Shown here one piece after another: positions 6,233 to 13,284 of a stretch of DNA of 13,284 nucleotides. Numbering within the stretch: the first letter of the stretch is position 1; each line of letters starts with the position of its first letter. Made by a program: the position numbers and the translations under genes. The stretch comes from an uncultured Verrucomicrobiales bacterium (GTDB lineage: Bacteria; Verrucomicrobiota; Verrucomicrobiia; Verrucomicrobiales; Akkermansiaceae), in the NCBI GenBank assembly GCA_937969125.1, contig CALBVA010000175.1, forward strand, positions 1 to 13,284, read 5' to 3'. The notes below the pieces were generated by a model. That model worked only from the letters and a program-made list of their open reading frames with translations. It was not told where the DNA came from and did no database searches.

Positions 6233-7540
6233 ATGAACACTCAGAGGAAGCTCGAGATCCTGGCAGACGCAGCAAAATATGACGCTTCCTGCGCCAGCTC
6301 GGGGGCGCAGCGGCGGGACTCTACCAGCGGAACGGGGGTCGGATCGACGGGCGGAGCCGGCATTTGTCACTCCTATGCACCGGATGGACGCTGCATCTCG
6401 CTGCTGAAAGTCCTCCTGACCAATCGATGCATCTACGACTGCCACTACTGCATCAATCGGCGGTCCTCGAATGTGCAGCGTGCCGCCTTCTCCGCACAGG
6501 AAGTGGTCAAGCTGACCCTCGATTTCTACAAACGAAACTACATCGAAGGTCTCTTCCTGAGCAGCGGCATCATTCGCAATGCTGACTACACCATGGAGCA
6601 GGTCATCGAGGTGGCGCGCTCACTCCGCGAAGATTACGACTTCCACGGCTACATTCACCTGAAGACGATTCCCGAGGCTTCGGTAGAATTGATCGAGAAA
6701 GCCGGGGAATTTTCCGACCGGATTAGTATCAATATCGAACTGCCGGATGAGGAGAGCTTAAAGACCTTCGCTCCGGAAAAAAATCTCCCACGCACGCGTA
6801 AGGCGATGGGGAAGATCCGACATAAAATCGAGAACGCAGAAGAGATCCGAAAGGAGCGGAAGGGCCGCAACAAAGAGAAGGAGGGCACCTTCGCCACGGG
6901 TCAATCCACCCAGGTCATTGTCGGCGCAGATGACTCGACAGATCAGACCTTCCTGCGCCGCTCAGATGATCTCTATGGAAACTATAAGCTGCGCCGAGTT
7001 TATTATTCGGCCTTCAGCCCGATCCCGGAACCCTCGCAAATCCTCCCCATCAAGGCACCTCCACTCATCCGCGAACACCGGCTTTACCAAGCAGATTGGT
7101 TGATGAGATTTTATGGCTTCGATGCGCGGGAGATCGTGAGTGACGCGCAGCCGAACCTCGATCTGGATATCGATCCGAAGCTCTCATGGGCGCTGCGGAA
7201 TCGGCAGATCTTTCCGGTGGATATTAACAAGGCTGACCTCGCCCTGCTCTATCGCGTGCCGGGCCTGGGTGTGCGGAACGCGCAACGCATTGTAAAAATT
7301 CGCCGCTACAGCGCGGTGAAGTTGGAGGATCTCATTCGCCTGCGAGTCTCGGTGAAGAAGGTGCTGCCGTTTATCATCGCGGCAAATCATCATCCGGCGA
7401 AATTGGAAGATGCCAGCGAAGCCATCCGGGCACGCTTCGCGCCAAAGCCGAAGCAAATGGAGCTAAACCTCTTCACCCCGACAGTGGAGAATCCAGCAGA
7501 CCATTTCACCGGTTCGCCGCTGGGAAAAGTGATGAGCTAA
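6233..7540 (+). CDS. Putative DNA modification/repair radical SAM protein (TIGR03916-like)
   Basis: 435 aa. The N-terminus MNTQRKLEILADAAKYDASCASSG is characteristic of the UDG-linked radical SAM family. The [4Fe-4S]/SAM motif CxxxCxxC is C66, C70, C73 (within NRCIYDCHYC). A TIM-barrel-like region follows (GLFLSSGI, GYIHLKTIP, ISINIELP). A ComEA-type helix-hairpin-helix occupies about residues 325-380 (VDINKADLALLYRVPGLGVRNAQRI), suggesting DNA binding. The family is known to occur beside a DUF4130 protein and a uracil-DNA-glycosylase-like domain, exactly as here, but its reaction is uncharacterised as far as I know. The stop overlaps the next ATG (TAATG). The start codon lacks a clear Shine-Dalgarno. 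The KERKGRNKEKEGTF stretch (about 205-220) is a charged, probably disordered linker. Confidence 0.9.
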   Translation: MNTQRKLEILADAAKYDASCASSGAQRRDSTSGTGVGSTGGAGICHSYAPDGRCISLLKVLLTNRCIYDCHYCINRRSSNVQRAAFSAQEVVKLTLDFYKRNYIEGLFLSSGIIRNADYTMEQVIEVARSLREDYDFHGYIHLKTIPEASVELIEKAGEFSDRISINIELPDEESLKTFAPEKNLPRTRKAMGKIRHKIENAEEIRKERKGRNKEKEGTFATGQSTQVIVGADDSTDQTFLRRSDDLYGNYKLRRVYYSAFSPIPEPSQILPIKAPPLIREHRLYQADWLMRFYGFDAREIVSDAQPNLDLDIDPKLSWALRNRQIFPVDINKADLALLYRVPGLGVRNAQRIVKIRRYSAVKLEDLIRLRVSVKKVLPFIIAANHHPAKLEDASEAIRARFAPKPKQMELNLFTPTVENPADHFTGSPLGKVMS

Positions 7541-8937
7541 TGCACACGGTCATCATTGAAAACGGCTTCGACGAGTGGCGGGAACAAGCCCGCAAGCTGC
7601 TCACCTCGCGGGTGCCACCGGAGGAGATTCTTTGGGAAAGGGAGGCGGGCTTATTTTCCGATGAGCCTCCCCTGCCCCCCGCGCAGGGTGAGACGCCCAC
7701 GGTGCCTAAGGAATTCCTCAAGCTAGCCCACACGGTGGCGCACCATGCTTCACCGAGTAAATGGGCTCTGCTCTATCTCGTGCTCTGGCGGCTGACTCAT
7801 GGCGGAGAGCGACACCTGCTAAAGATGGCGAGCGATCTGGATCTCGTGAAGCTGGCGGAGATGCGGAAAGCGATCCAGCGGGATATCCATAAGATGCACG
7901 CCTTTGTCCGCTTCCAGAAAGTGGGCGAGGATGCGGAGACGGGACGTGAGCAGTTCGTCAGTTGGTTCGAGCCGGATCACGAGATCATGCCGCTGACGGC
8001 AGGCTTCTTTCGCAAGCGATTTACCGGGATGGATTGGTCTATCTTCACCCCGACTGGTTCGGCGAGCTGGGACGGGAAGGAGGTGAGACTCGGCCCGGGA
8101 GTCGAGCGCATGGACGCGCCGGGCGATGACGAGCTGGAGAATCTCTGGCGCAGCTATTATAAAAGTATTTTCAATCCCGCCCGTATCAAAGTGAAGGCGA
8201 TGCAGGCTGAAATGCCGAAGAAGTATTGGAAAAACCTCCCGGAGGCGGACCTCATTGAAGAGCTCATCGCGGAGGGTAAGGACCGCGTCTCCAGTATGAT
8301 GGAGGTGGAGGAGCGACCAGCGCGTCTGCTGAATAATGCCTACCTCAATCGGCTCGGCGACCTCACTGCTGCACAGGAAAACCCGCAGACCTTTCGCGAG
8401 CAGATGGCCTGCTGCCGCAACTGCCCGCTGTGGGAAAATGCCACCGGCACCGTGCTACCGGAAGGTCCGGAGAATGCGCGCATCATGGTCATCGGCGAGC
8501 AGCCGGGCGATCAGGAGGATCTGACCGGGCGGCCTTTTGTGGGACCGGCGGGGAAATTGCTGGATCGCTTTTTAGCGCAGGCCGGGATTGATCGAAAGCA
8601 AGTCTACCTCACCAACGCGGTGAAACATTTCAAGTTTAAGCGACAGGGCAAACTCCGCCTCCACCAAAATCCCAGCGTGGGCGAAATGAAGGCCTGCCGC
8701 CCCTGGGTGATGTCGGAGATCCTGCGGGTACAGCCGAAGGTCATCATCACCCTCGGCGCGACCGCCGCGAAGTCGATCATCGACCCAGCCTTTAAGATCA
8801 CCCAACAGCGGGGACTCATTGACCGACCCGATCTCGCCCCGAAAGTGGTGGCAACGGTGCATCCTTCTTATCTCCTGAGATCTGACATCCCCGGAGAAGA
8901 GGAACGATTCCTCGCTGACCTGATGCTGGCGCGGTGA
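7540..8937 (+). CDS. DUF4130 domain fused to UdgX-type uracil-DNA glycosylase
   Basis: 465 aa with two modules. Residues 1 to about 245 match the DUF4130 (TIGR03915, 'SAM-linked') domain, with HHASPSKWALLYLVLWRL, RDIHKMHAFVRF and WFEPDHEIMPLTAGFFRKRF. From about 285 on is a family-4-like UDG: an N-terminal CCRNC (291-295) and C386 suit the Fe-S cluster, GEQPGDQED (319-327) is the UdgX form of motif I, and TVHPSYLLR is the C-terminal catalytic motif. Between them NAVKHFKFKRQGKLRLH contains the UdgX-specific loop ending in H375. In Mycobacterium UdgX the equivalent His makes a covalent bond to the abasic site after uracil removal. It is translationally coupled to the radical SAM gene. Which damage the pair handles is unknown. 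Confidence 0.92.
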   Translation: MHTVIIENGFDEWREQARKLLTSRVPPEEILWEREAGLFSDEPPLPPAQGETPTVPKEFLKLAHTVAHHASPSKWALLYLVLWRLTHGGERHLLKMASDLDLVKLAEMRKAIQRDIHKMHAFVRFQKVGEDAETGREQFVSWFEPDHEIMPLTAGFFRKRFTGMDWSIFTPTGSASWDGKEVRLGPGVERMDAPGDDELENLWRSYYKSIFNPARIKVKAMQAEMPKKYWKNLPEADLIEELIAEGKDRVSSMMEVEERPARLLNNAYLNRLGDLTAAQENPQTFREQMACCRNCPLWENATGTVLPEGPENARIMVIGEQPGDQEDLTGRPFVGPAGKLLDRFLAQAGIDRKQVYLTNAVKHFKFKRQGKLRLHQNPSVGEMKACRPWVMSEILRVQPKVIITLGATAAKSIIDPAFKITQQRGLIDRPDLAPKVVATVHPSYLLRSDIPGEEERFLADLMLAR

Positions 8938-9032
8938 CTACTGCTTCGGGCCGCCATCACCGTAGGGCTCGCCACCGTGTCTCGGGTCGGCGGCTTTAGT
9001 CAGGGCCAGGAGGAATAGATGAGGGTGTTCAT
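8938..9032 (-). pseudogene. Possible frameshifted small exported-peptide gene downstream of selD
   Basis: An ATG at 9032, 5 nt after the selD stop, begins MNTLI and then runs to a stop after 10 codons (MNTLIYSSWP). Dropping two bases after codon 5 would instead give MNTLIFLLALTKAADP followed by a Gly/Pro/Asp-rich tail (RHGGEPYGDGGPKQ) ending at TAG 8940-8938. That frame has a signal-peptide-like start and a protein-like composition. It may be a decayed or sequencing-frameshifted gene, or chance. It fills the otherwise empty 100-bp gap between the convergent udgX and selD ends. Confidence 0.25.
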
Positions 9033-9037
9033 TGAAA

Positions 9038-10090
9038 TCAGGAGACGACCACCGGCATTTCGTCGGCGCTGGAGAGCAAGCCAATCTCAGCCACGATCTG
9101 TGCGCCGGCGCTGTAAAGAATGTCCTGAGCTTCCTTGAGATGATCCGGATGCACCGCGAGCAGGAGCCCGCCGGAGGTTTGCGCATCGGCGAGGAGGACT
9201 TGCAACTCTTCTGACACACCGCTCGCAAAGGTGGTGAACTCCTTGGCGAGGCGAAGATTTTCGCGGCTGCCACCGGGCACACAGCCTTGCTTAATGAAGT
9301 CAATGACCGCCGGATCGATGGCTGGCACCACCGAGGAATCAAGCCGTGCCGTCACTCCAGATTCTCGACACATGTGGCTCAGATGTCCCAGCAAACCGAA
9401 GCCGGTGACATCAGTGCCGGCCCGCGTGAGCCCGACCGAAGCCAGCGCGGATCCGGGTTTGTTCAACGCAGCCATTTGCTTCGAAGCCTTCTTCTCCAGC
9501 TCTGCATTCGCGATCCCACGCTTGATCGCTGTGGAGATGATGCCGGTGCCAAGCGGCTTCGTGAGAAGAAGGTGATCTCCCGGCTTAGCCCCGGCGTTCG
9601 CGATAACGCGGTGCGGATTGACCGTGCCGGTGACCGAGAGTCCGTAAAGCGGCTCGGGATTCTGCACAGTGTGTCCGCCGGAGAGGGCGCACTCGGCCTC
9701 CGCGACCTTGTCCGCTCCCCCCTTGAGGATCTCATTGATGGTCTCCAGCGAAAGATGCTCGGTGGGGACCGCCACGATATTCATCGCAGTGATCGGCTTA
9801 CCGCCCATCGCATAGACATCTGAGAGGGAATTAGCCGCCGCGATCTGCCCAAAGAGGTAGGGATCATCCACGATGGGCGTGAAAAAATCGAGCGTCTGTA
9901 CGAGCGCTAAGTCATCGCTGATTTTATAAACAGCGGCGTCGTCGGAGCTCGCAGAGCCAATGAGGAGATTGGGGTCCGGATAGTTGGTGAGGCCACGCAA
10001 GACTTGCGTGAGTTCGGCTTGGCCGAGTTTCGAGGCTCATCCACCACAGGAGGCGAGCTGGGTCAGGCGTTTGATGTCTTCACGACTCAT
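9038..10090 (-). CDS. selD: Selenophosphate synthetase SelD, itself a selenoprotein (Sec18)
   Basis: Makes selenophosphate from selenide and ATP, the selenium donor for Sec-tRNA and selenouridine. The protein starts at ATG 10090 (MSREDIKRLTQLASCGG), passes through UGA at 10039-10037 (codon 18), and continues ASKLGQAELTQVLRGL to a 350-residue enzyme. U18 aligns with the catalytic Cys17 and K21 with Lys20 of E. coli SelD (C-G-C-K there, U-A-S-K here). Later motifs are typical: LDFFTPIVDDPYLFGQIAAANSLSDVYAMGG, ALSGGHTVQNPEPLYGLSVTG, GTDVTGFGLLGH and SGGLLLAV. Callers that treat UGA as stop would start inside at TTG 10000 and lose the catalytic residue. Sec at this site is established in other bacteria such as Haemophilus. 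Divergent from the GH75 gene. No selA, selB or tRNA-Sec gene is in the window. Confidence 0.95.
9994..10010 (-). promoter_or_regulatory. Candidate bacterial SECIS element of selD
   Basis: On the minus strand CACGCAA, GTC loop, TTGCGTG: a perfect 7-bp stem, extendable by one T-G pair. The loop begins 34 nt after the UGA (10039-10037), inside the 16-37 nt range, and starts with G. Its form (7 bp, 3-nt loop) matches that of the HMA gene. A second smaller hairpin (TCGGC-CAA-GCCGA) lies nearer the UGA but its loop lacks the required G. Confidence 0.7.
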
Positions 10091-10130
10091 ATTGGAGACG
10101 TTAGCGCACGGAGGTCATTTTAAAACCCTT

Positions 10131-10148
10131 TCCCTTTTCAAAGAGGGA
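10131..10148 (+). other. Small inverted repeat in the selD / GH75 divergent spacer
   Basis: TCCCTTT, TCAA loop, AGAGGGA: a 7-bp stem with one wobble in the 84-bp spacer between the divergent selD and GH75 starts. A TATGCT (10160-10165) just downstream could be a -10 for the GH75 gene, but no good -35 is seen at the right spacing. On the other strand TAAAAT might be a -10 for selD. The inverted repeat might be an operator or a 5'-leader hairpin. Support is weak. Confidence 0.25.
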
Positions 10149-10174
10149 ATTTCAAATGTTATGCTACGCACACG

Positions 10175-11473
10175 ATGTCGCAGCAACCCGACCCCTATGC
10201 GCTGGAAGGCGTGAAGAATCGCCAAAAGAAGTCATTCCCCTGGTTCACCCTTTTACTCGGGCTGGGCCTGCTCGGTGCAGTGGCCGTGATCTTCAGCCCC
10301 TACCCCGAAAAGGTCAGGCGTAAGGTCGGATTGGCCCCGGCAAAGCAGAAAGCAGTCCCGACTCCGGCATCAGAGCCGAAGGTCGTCATTCAAAAAGAAG
10401 TCGTCGAGAAACGCGTGCCACCCCGTTACTACACCATCAAGAAAGGCACTGATGTGGCCAAGACTTCCTCCGGCTTTGACTTCAAGTCAGGCATCGAGGA
10501 GCGGGCCGGACGTCTGGCATCGGACGAAAGGACGGCCGATGGCAGCTACGAGGCCTACTACACCATCGCCGTGAATCGCCCCGAGGCGGCTAAGCACTTC
10601 GATGAAGTGACCTCGGTGAATCCTGAACTCGTAAAAATGCTCCCCGACCTCAAAACGATGGTTGAGAAAGGACGCGTCTCAGAGTTCTTTGATAAATTCT
10701 ACACTTACAAAAAGAACCGCCTCCAGTCCCGCGCTCATCGCCTGGATCGCCTGCTGACGAAGCACAACTACTACGACTGCCAGACCATGCTGGAGCTGGA
10801 GCATCCGGAGACCCAGCAAAAGCTCTTCCTCTTCCAGGCCGATATGGACGTGGTCGCAGATGGTTCTGATGGCGACCGCCTCCCCACAATGCCGACCTCC
10901 ATCACCGAATCCACCCACTATCAACCCTCGACCAGCTACGGCTGGGACAAAACCGGTGACGTTGAAAACCCCCTGATCCCCGGCTGGCGAAAGCGCCTCG
11001 CCGAGGCCCGTGCAGCTGGTGATGCAGCCGCGGAGCAAAGGGCCGTCGCCCGCATCGAGGACATGAAAAAACGTAGCTTCCTCATCGCGGAATACGATCC
11101 CTTCATCGTCATCCCGGTCTGGGTCTACCAGGATCGCGTCAATCCCTGGGGCCCGAACATGGGCGACTACGCCGCCGTAATTTATAAGAACCGCATCTAC
11201 CCAGCCATCGTCGGTGACGGCGGCCCGAACTTTAAAATCGGCGAAGCCAGCCTGCGCATAGCGAAAGAACTGAACGACAAATCCACGCCCTACTACCGTC
11301 CTGTTTCCGACGTCTCGGTGACCTACCTCGTCTTCCCACGTAGCTCGGGAAAGTGGCAGGCCCCGAACTACGACGACTGGCGAAACGAAGTTGAGAAGCT
11401 CATTGGAAAAATCGGTGGACTGGGCGAAGGCTACGAACTTCACCGTTGGGAAAATACCCTTCCCGGACAATGA
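10175..11473 (+). CDS. Membrane-anchored glycoside hydrolase family 75 (chitosanase-like) protein
   Basis: 432 aa. A short cytoplasmic N-terminus is followed by one transmembrane helix (about residues 21-41), a Pro/Lys-rich linker (45-80) and a large extracytoplasmic domain. The domain carries two GH75 hallmarks: FQADMDVVADGSDGDR (about 220-237) and IVGDGGPNFKIGEASLRIA (346-364). In the latter D348 and E357 are 9 residues apart, the same spacing as the catalytic Asp160/Glu169 of Fusarium chitosanase. A helical insertion (RKRLAEARAAGDAAAEQRAVARIEDM, about 270-296) separates the two. GH75 enzymes cut chitosan; here the polymer could be chitosan, deacetylated peptidoglycan or another envelope glycan, which cannot be told from sequence. 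The next gene, nupC, follows after 7 nt, so they probably share a transcript. An open minus-strand frame over 10679-11581 is its shadow. Confidence 0.8.
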   Translation: MSQQPDPYALEGVKNRQKKSFPWFTLLLGLGLLGAVAVIFSPYPEKVRRKVGLAPAKQKAVPTPASEPKVVIQKEVVEKRVPPRYYTIKKGTDVAKTSSGFDFKSGIEERAGRLASDERTADGSYEAYYTIAVNRPEAAKHFDEVTSVNPELVKMLPDLKTMVEKGRVSEFFDKFYTYKKNRLQSRAHRLDRLLTKHNYYDCQTMLELEHPETQQKLFLFQADMDVVADGSDGDRLPTMPTSITESTHYQPSTSYGWDKTGDVENPLIPGWRKRLAEARAAGDAAAEQRAVARIEDMKKRSFLIAEYDPFIVIPVWVYQDRVNPWGPNMGDYAAVIYKNRIYPAIVGDGGPNFKIGEASLRIAKELNDKSTPYYRPVSDVSVTYLVFPRSSGKWQAPNYDDWRNEVEKLIGKIGGLGEGYELHRWENTLPGQ

Positions 11474-11480
11474 TGATCTC

Positions 11481-12686
11481 ATGAGTTTTCTCGGCGTCAT
11501 CGTTTTGCTCGGACTAGCCATCCTGTGCTCGTCCGACCGCAAGGCAATCTCATGGCGCACCGTTGGCGGAGCCTTCGCCATTCAACTCGCCCTCGCCGCC
11601 CTCGTACTCGCCACGCCCTTCGGTCAATATGGCCTCCAGTGGCTCACTGCGCTCGTTGGCGATCTCATCGGAGCGGGCGACGAAGGCATCGCCTTTGTCT
11701 TCGGAAAGCTCTCCGATCCCGGGCAGAGTCTCGGCTTCGTCTTCGCCTTCCGCGTCCTCCCCGTCATCATATTCTTCTCCTCCCTCATCGCCGTCCTCTA
11801 TCACCTGCGGGTGATGCATTTCATCATCCTCATCGTCGGTGGAGGACTACGGAAAATCCTCGGGACCAGCCGTGCCGAATCCTTCTCCGCTGCCGCCAAT
11901 ATCTTCGTCGGTCAGACTGAGGCCCCGCTCGTTATCCGTCCCTATCTCCCCACCATGACTCGCTCGGAACTCTTCGCTGTCATGGTCGGAGGACTGGCCA
12001 GCATCGCCGGATCGGTCCTCGTCGGTTACTCGCAAATGGGAGCACGTATGGACCACCTCATCGCCGCCTGCTTCATGGCCGCCCCCGCCGGTCTCCTCTT
12101 CGCCAAAATTCTCCTGCCGGAAACTGAAACACCGGAAGCGAGCCGCATCGAACTCGCCGAAGGAGAAGAAAAGCCCGCCAACGTCATCGATGCTGCCGCC
12201 CTTGGTGCCTCCAGCGGATTGAAGCTCGCCCTCAATGTCGGCGCGATGCTTTTGGCCTTCATCGGCCTCATTGCCGTGGTCAATCTCCTCCTTGGAGGCA
12301 TCGGCGGTTGGTTTGGCGACCCCGATTTCAGCCTCCAAAAAATCCTCGGCTGGCTCTTCGCCCCGGTCGCATGGCTCCTCGGTGTCACCGGCTCCGAGAT
12401 CCAACAGGCCGGGAGCCTCATTGGACAAAAAATCATCCTGAACGAATTCGTAGCCTTCGGAGAATTTCGCGAGATTCAGGACGGCCTCAGCGACCGAACC
12501 CGTGGCATCGTCACCTTCGCCCTCTGCGGATTTGCCAATCTTTCCTCCATCGCCATTCTCCTCGGCGGACTCGGCGTCATGGCTCCGAAACGACGACCCG
12601 AAATCGCCCGCCTCGGCCTCAAAGCCGTCTTCGCCGCCACCTTGGCGAATCTCATGAGCGCCGCCTTGGCTGGCATCTTTCTATAG
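11481..12686 (+). CDS. nupC: Concentrative nucleoside transporter, NupC/CNT family
   Basis: 401-aa inner-membrane cation-coupled nucleoside importer. I start it at ATG 11481 (MSFLGVIVLLGLAIL), 7 nt after the GH75 stop; an ATG at 11391 in the same frame would add 30 hydrophilic residues inside the previous gene. Binding-site motifs of Vibrio cholerae CNT are all present: GQTEAP (Q145, T146, E147; cf. Q154-T155-E156), NEF (E322; cf. E332) and FANLSS (N353 and S356; cf. N368 and S371). Multiple hydrophobic segments and the LRVMHFIILIVGGGLRKILGTS and MVGGLASIAGSVLVGYS signatures fit the family. A hydrophilic loop at about 220-240 is acidic. Cation (Na+ or H+) and nucleoside preference cannot be read from the sequence. 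Confidence 0.95.
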   Translation: MSFLGVIVLLGLAILCSSDRKAISWRTVGGAFAIQLALAALVLATPFGQYGLQWLTALVGDLIGAGDEGIAFVFGKLSDPGQSLGFVFAFRVLPVIIFFSSLIAVLYHLRVMHFIILIVGGGLRKILGTSRAESFSAAANIFVGQTEAPLVIRPYLPTMTRSELFAVMVGGLASIAGSVLVGYSQMGARMDHLIAACFMAAPAGLLFAKILLPETETPEASRIELAEGEEKPANVIDAAALGASSGLKLALNVGAMLLAFIGLIAVVNLLLGGIGGWFGDPDFSLQKILGWLFAPVAWLLGVTGSEIQQAGSLIGQKIILNEFVAFGEFREIQDGLSDRTRGIVTFALCGFANLSSIAILLGGLGVMAPKRRPEIARLGLKAVFAATLANLMSAALAGIFL

Positions 12687-13002
12687 CTCAATATCCCCTT
12701 AGCTAGAGCTTGCTGAAAAAATCTCCATTGTCGGGAAATCAATGATTACGGATGAAATAACCTGCGTGACGTGCACGCAAATGTTAGAATGCGCTCTGAT
12801 CTACAAAAAGAGCTTCGACGCCCCGATCTCTTCGCCCTCAGCACGGACTACGTGAAAGAATGATCGCGAGGAGGCCCGCCTTTCCGTCAATCATCCGGGC
12901 AGCCTATCAAGTGGCGAATTGCATCCGCAATCCTTTCCTTGTTAGGAGCGTCTGGTCATTTGCGTATTAGGGTTTAAGATTTCCTTTCTCAATCCTTCCT
13001 AA
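12687..13002 (+). other. 316-bp intergenic region without a convincing gene
   Basis: It holds the second copy of the 14-nt motif (12708-12721) and a 6-bp hairpin TGCGTG-ACGTG-CACGCA (12763-12779), which may be an operator. It also holds a 24-codon frame (12789-12863, MRSDLQKELRRPDLFALSTD, then VKE and UGA) whose stop overlaps another short ATG frame of 36 codons. Neither short frame shows a known domain. No clear terminator for nupC and no tRNA were seen. The 5' part may be an eroded gene or element end. It presumably contains the promoter of the adaptor gene at 13003, but no good -35/-10 pair stands out. Confidence 0.5.
12708..12721 (+). repeat. 14-nt motif GCTTGCTGAAAAAA (copy 2)
   Basis: 12 of 14 bases identical to 6013-6026 and in the same orientation, 22 nt after the nupC stop. 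It may be an insertion-sequence end relic. No partner end or target duplication was found nearby. Confidence 0.3.
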
Positions 13003-13284
13003 ATGGCTCAACTCCTCCGTATCCTTCTCCCACTGTGCGTTCTGGGCGTGGGGTATTTTGGGTTTCAATTTTTCAACGAAGAGCCGGAAAAGACAATACG
13101 GAAGCGGCCTCCGAAGAAGGAGATCATTGTCGAGGTGTCTACGCTGGCACGAGAAGATTTCCGAGTTCGACTGATGAGTCAGGGCATTGTGCAGCCGCAT
13201 AATGAGACGACGCTGACGCCGCGGGTGAGCGGACGGATCACGCGGATTTCACCGGCATTTGAGAGTGGATCGTTCTTCGAAAAG
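13003..13284 (+). CDS. RND efflux periplasmic adaptor (HlyD/AcrA family), N-terminal 94 codons
   Basis: The frame is open from ATG 13003 to the window end. The protein begins MAQLLRILLPLCVLGVGYFG, an N-terminal membrane anchor or uncleaved signal. A charged linker (EEPEKTIRKRPPKK) follows, then VEVSTLAREDFRVRLMSQGIVQPHNETTL and PRVSGRITRISPAFESGSFF. The pattern of a beta strand, a G.v.p and the VSGRI..I.....SG turn is the start of the membrane-fusion-protein barrel and lipoyl half-motif. Such proteins link an RND pump in the inner membrane to an outer-membrane channel. The partner pump would be expected beyond the right edge. Substrate unknown. Confidence 0.85.
   Translation, partial: MAQLLRILLPLCVLGVGYFGFQFFNEEPEKTIRKRPPKKEIIVEVSTLAREDFRVRLMSQGIVQPHNETTLTPRVSGRITRISPAFESGSFFEK

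Noticed and set aside
5984..6236. Opposed ~70-codon frames between the lipoprotein and the radical SAM gene
   Set aside because: No family resemblance, overlapping each other on both strands, and no supporting ribosome-binding site.
9038..9040. TGA at the end of selD as a second Sec codon
   Set aside because: The protein is already full length here and further reading meets another stop two codons later (TTT CAA TGA).
10679..11581. Minus-strand 300-codon open frame
   Set aside because: Antisense to the GH75 and nupC genes, which have clear family motifs; composition is typical of a shadow frame in high-GC DNA.
11847..12428. Minus-strand acidic 193-codon open frame
   Set aside because: Antisense shadow of nupC; its Asp/Glu/Gly richness comes from the complement of hydrophobic codons.
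12789..12971. Short frame with in-frame UGA (12861-12863) continuing to a TAA near 12977, as a third selenoprotein
   Set aside because: No Cys or redox motif near the UGA, no domain on either side, and no good stem with a G-initial loop at the required distance.

Overview
The window looks like a chromosomal segment from a member of the Verrucomicrobiota or a close relative in the PVC group. This assignment is an inference from three things: the dcw gene order, a TGTTT-N4-GAACA element resembling the LexA box reported for that phylum, and the overall gene complement. I could not test it by search. No CRISPR array, rRNA, tRNA or complete mobile element was seen.

Left part, minus strand (positions 1 to about 4830): the start of a division and cell wall (dcw) cluster, read right to left as mraZ, rsmH (mraW), an ftsL-like gene, ftsI and murE. 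The genes are almost fused, with TGATG, 5-nt and TAATG junctions. murE runs off the left edge. Upstream of mraZ lie period-10 GGTG repeats that look like MraZ boxes. A strong GC hairpin sits between mraZ and rsmH.

Positions 5058 to 5486, plus strand: a small exported heavy-metal-associated (HMA/MerP-like) protein whose frame is interrupted by UGA at codon 50. The frame continues as a good HMA domain to a TAA. A 7-bp hairpin with a GGC loop sits 27 nt after the UGA, so this is probably a selenoprotein with a bacterial SECIS. A clear rho-independent terminator follows. A BamE/SmpA-like lipoprotein with a Gly/Arg/Tyr-rich tract is encoded convergently.

Positions 6212 to 8937, plus strand: a two-gene DNA-repair operon with a TAATG overlap. 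It encodes a radical SAM protein with C-terminal helix-hairpin-helix, then a DUF4130-type domain fused to a UdgX-type uracil-DNA glycosylase. A LexA-box-like palindrome lies just before the first start codon.

Positions 9038 to 10090, minus strand: selD (selenophosphate synthetase), itself with in-frame UGA at codon 18 replacing the catalytic Cys and its own SECIS-like hairpin. The gene that makes the selenium donor and a candidate new user of selenium thus lie about 4 kb apart. Just after selD is a possible frameshifted tiny gene.

Positions 10175 to 12686, plus strand: a membrane-anchored GH75 (chitosanase-like) protein followed 7 nt later by a NupC-type nucleoside transporter. A roughly 316-bp gap without a convincing gene follows. 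The window ends inside an RND-type periplasmic adaptor gene starting at 13003.
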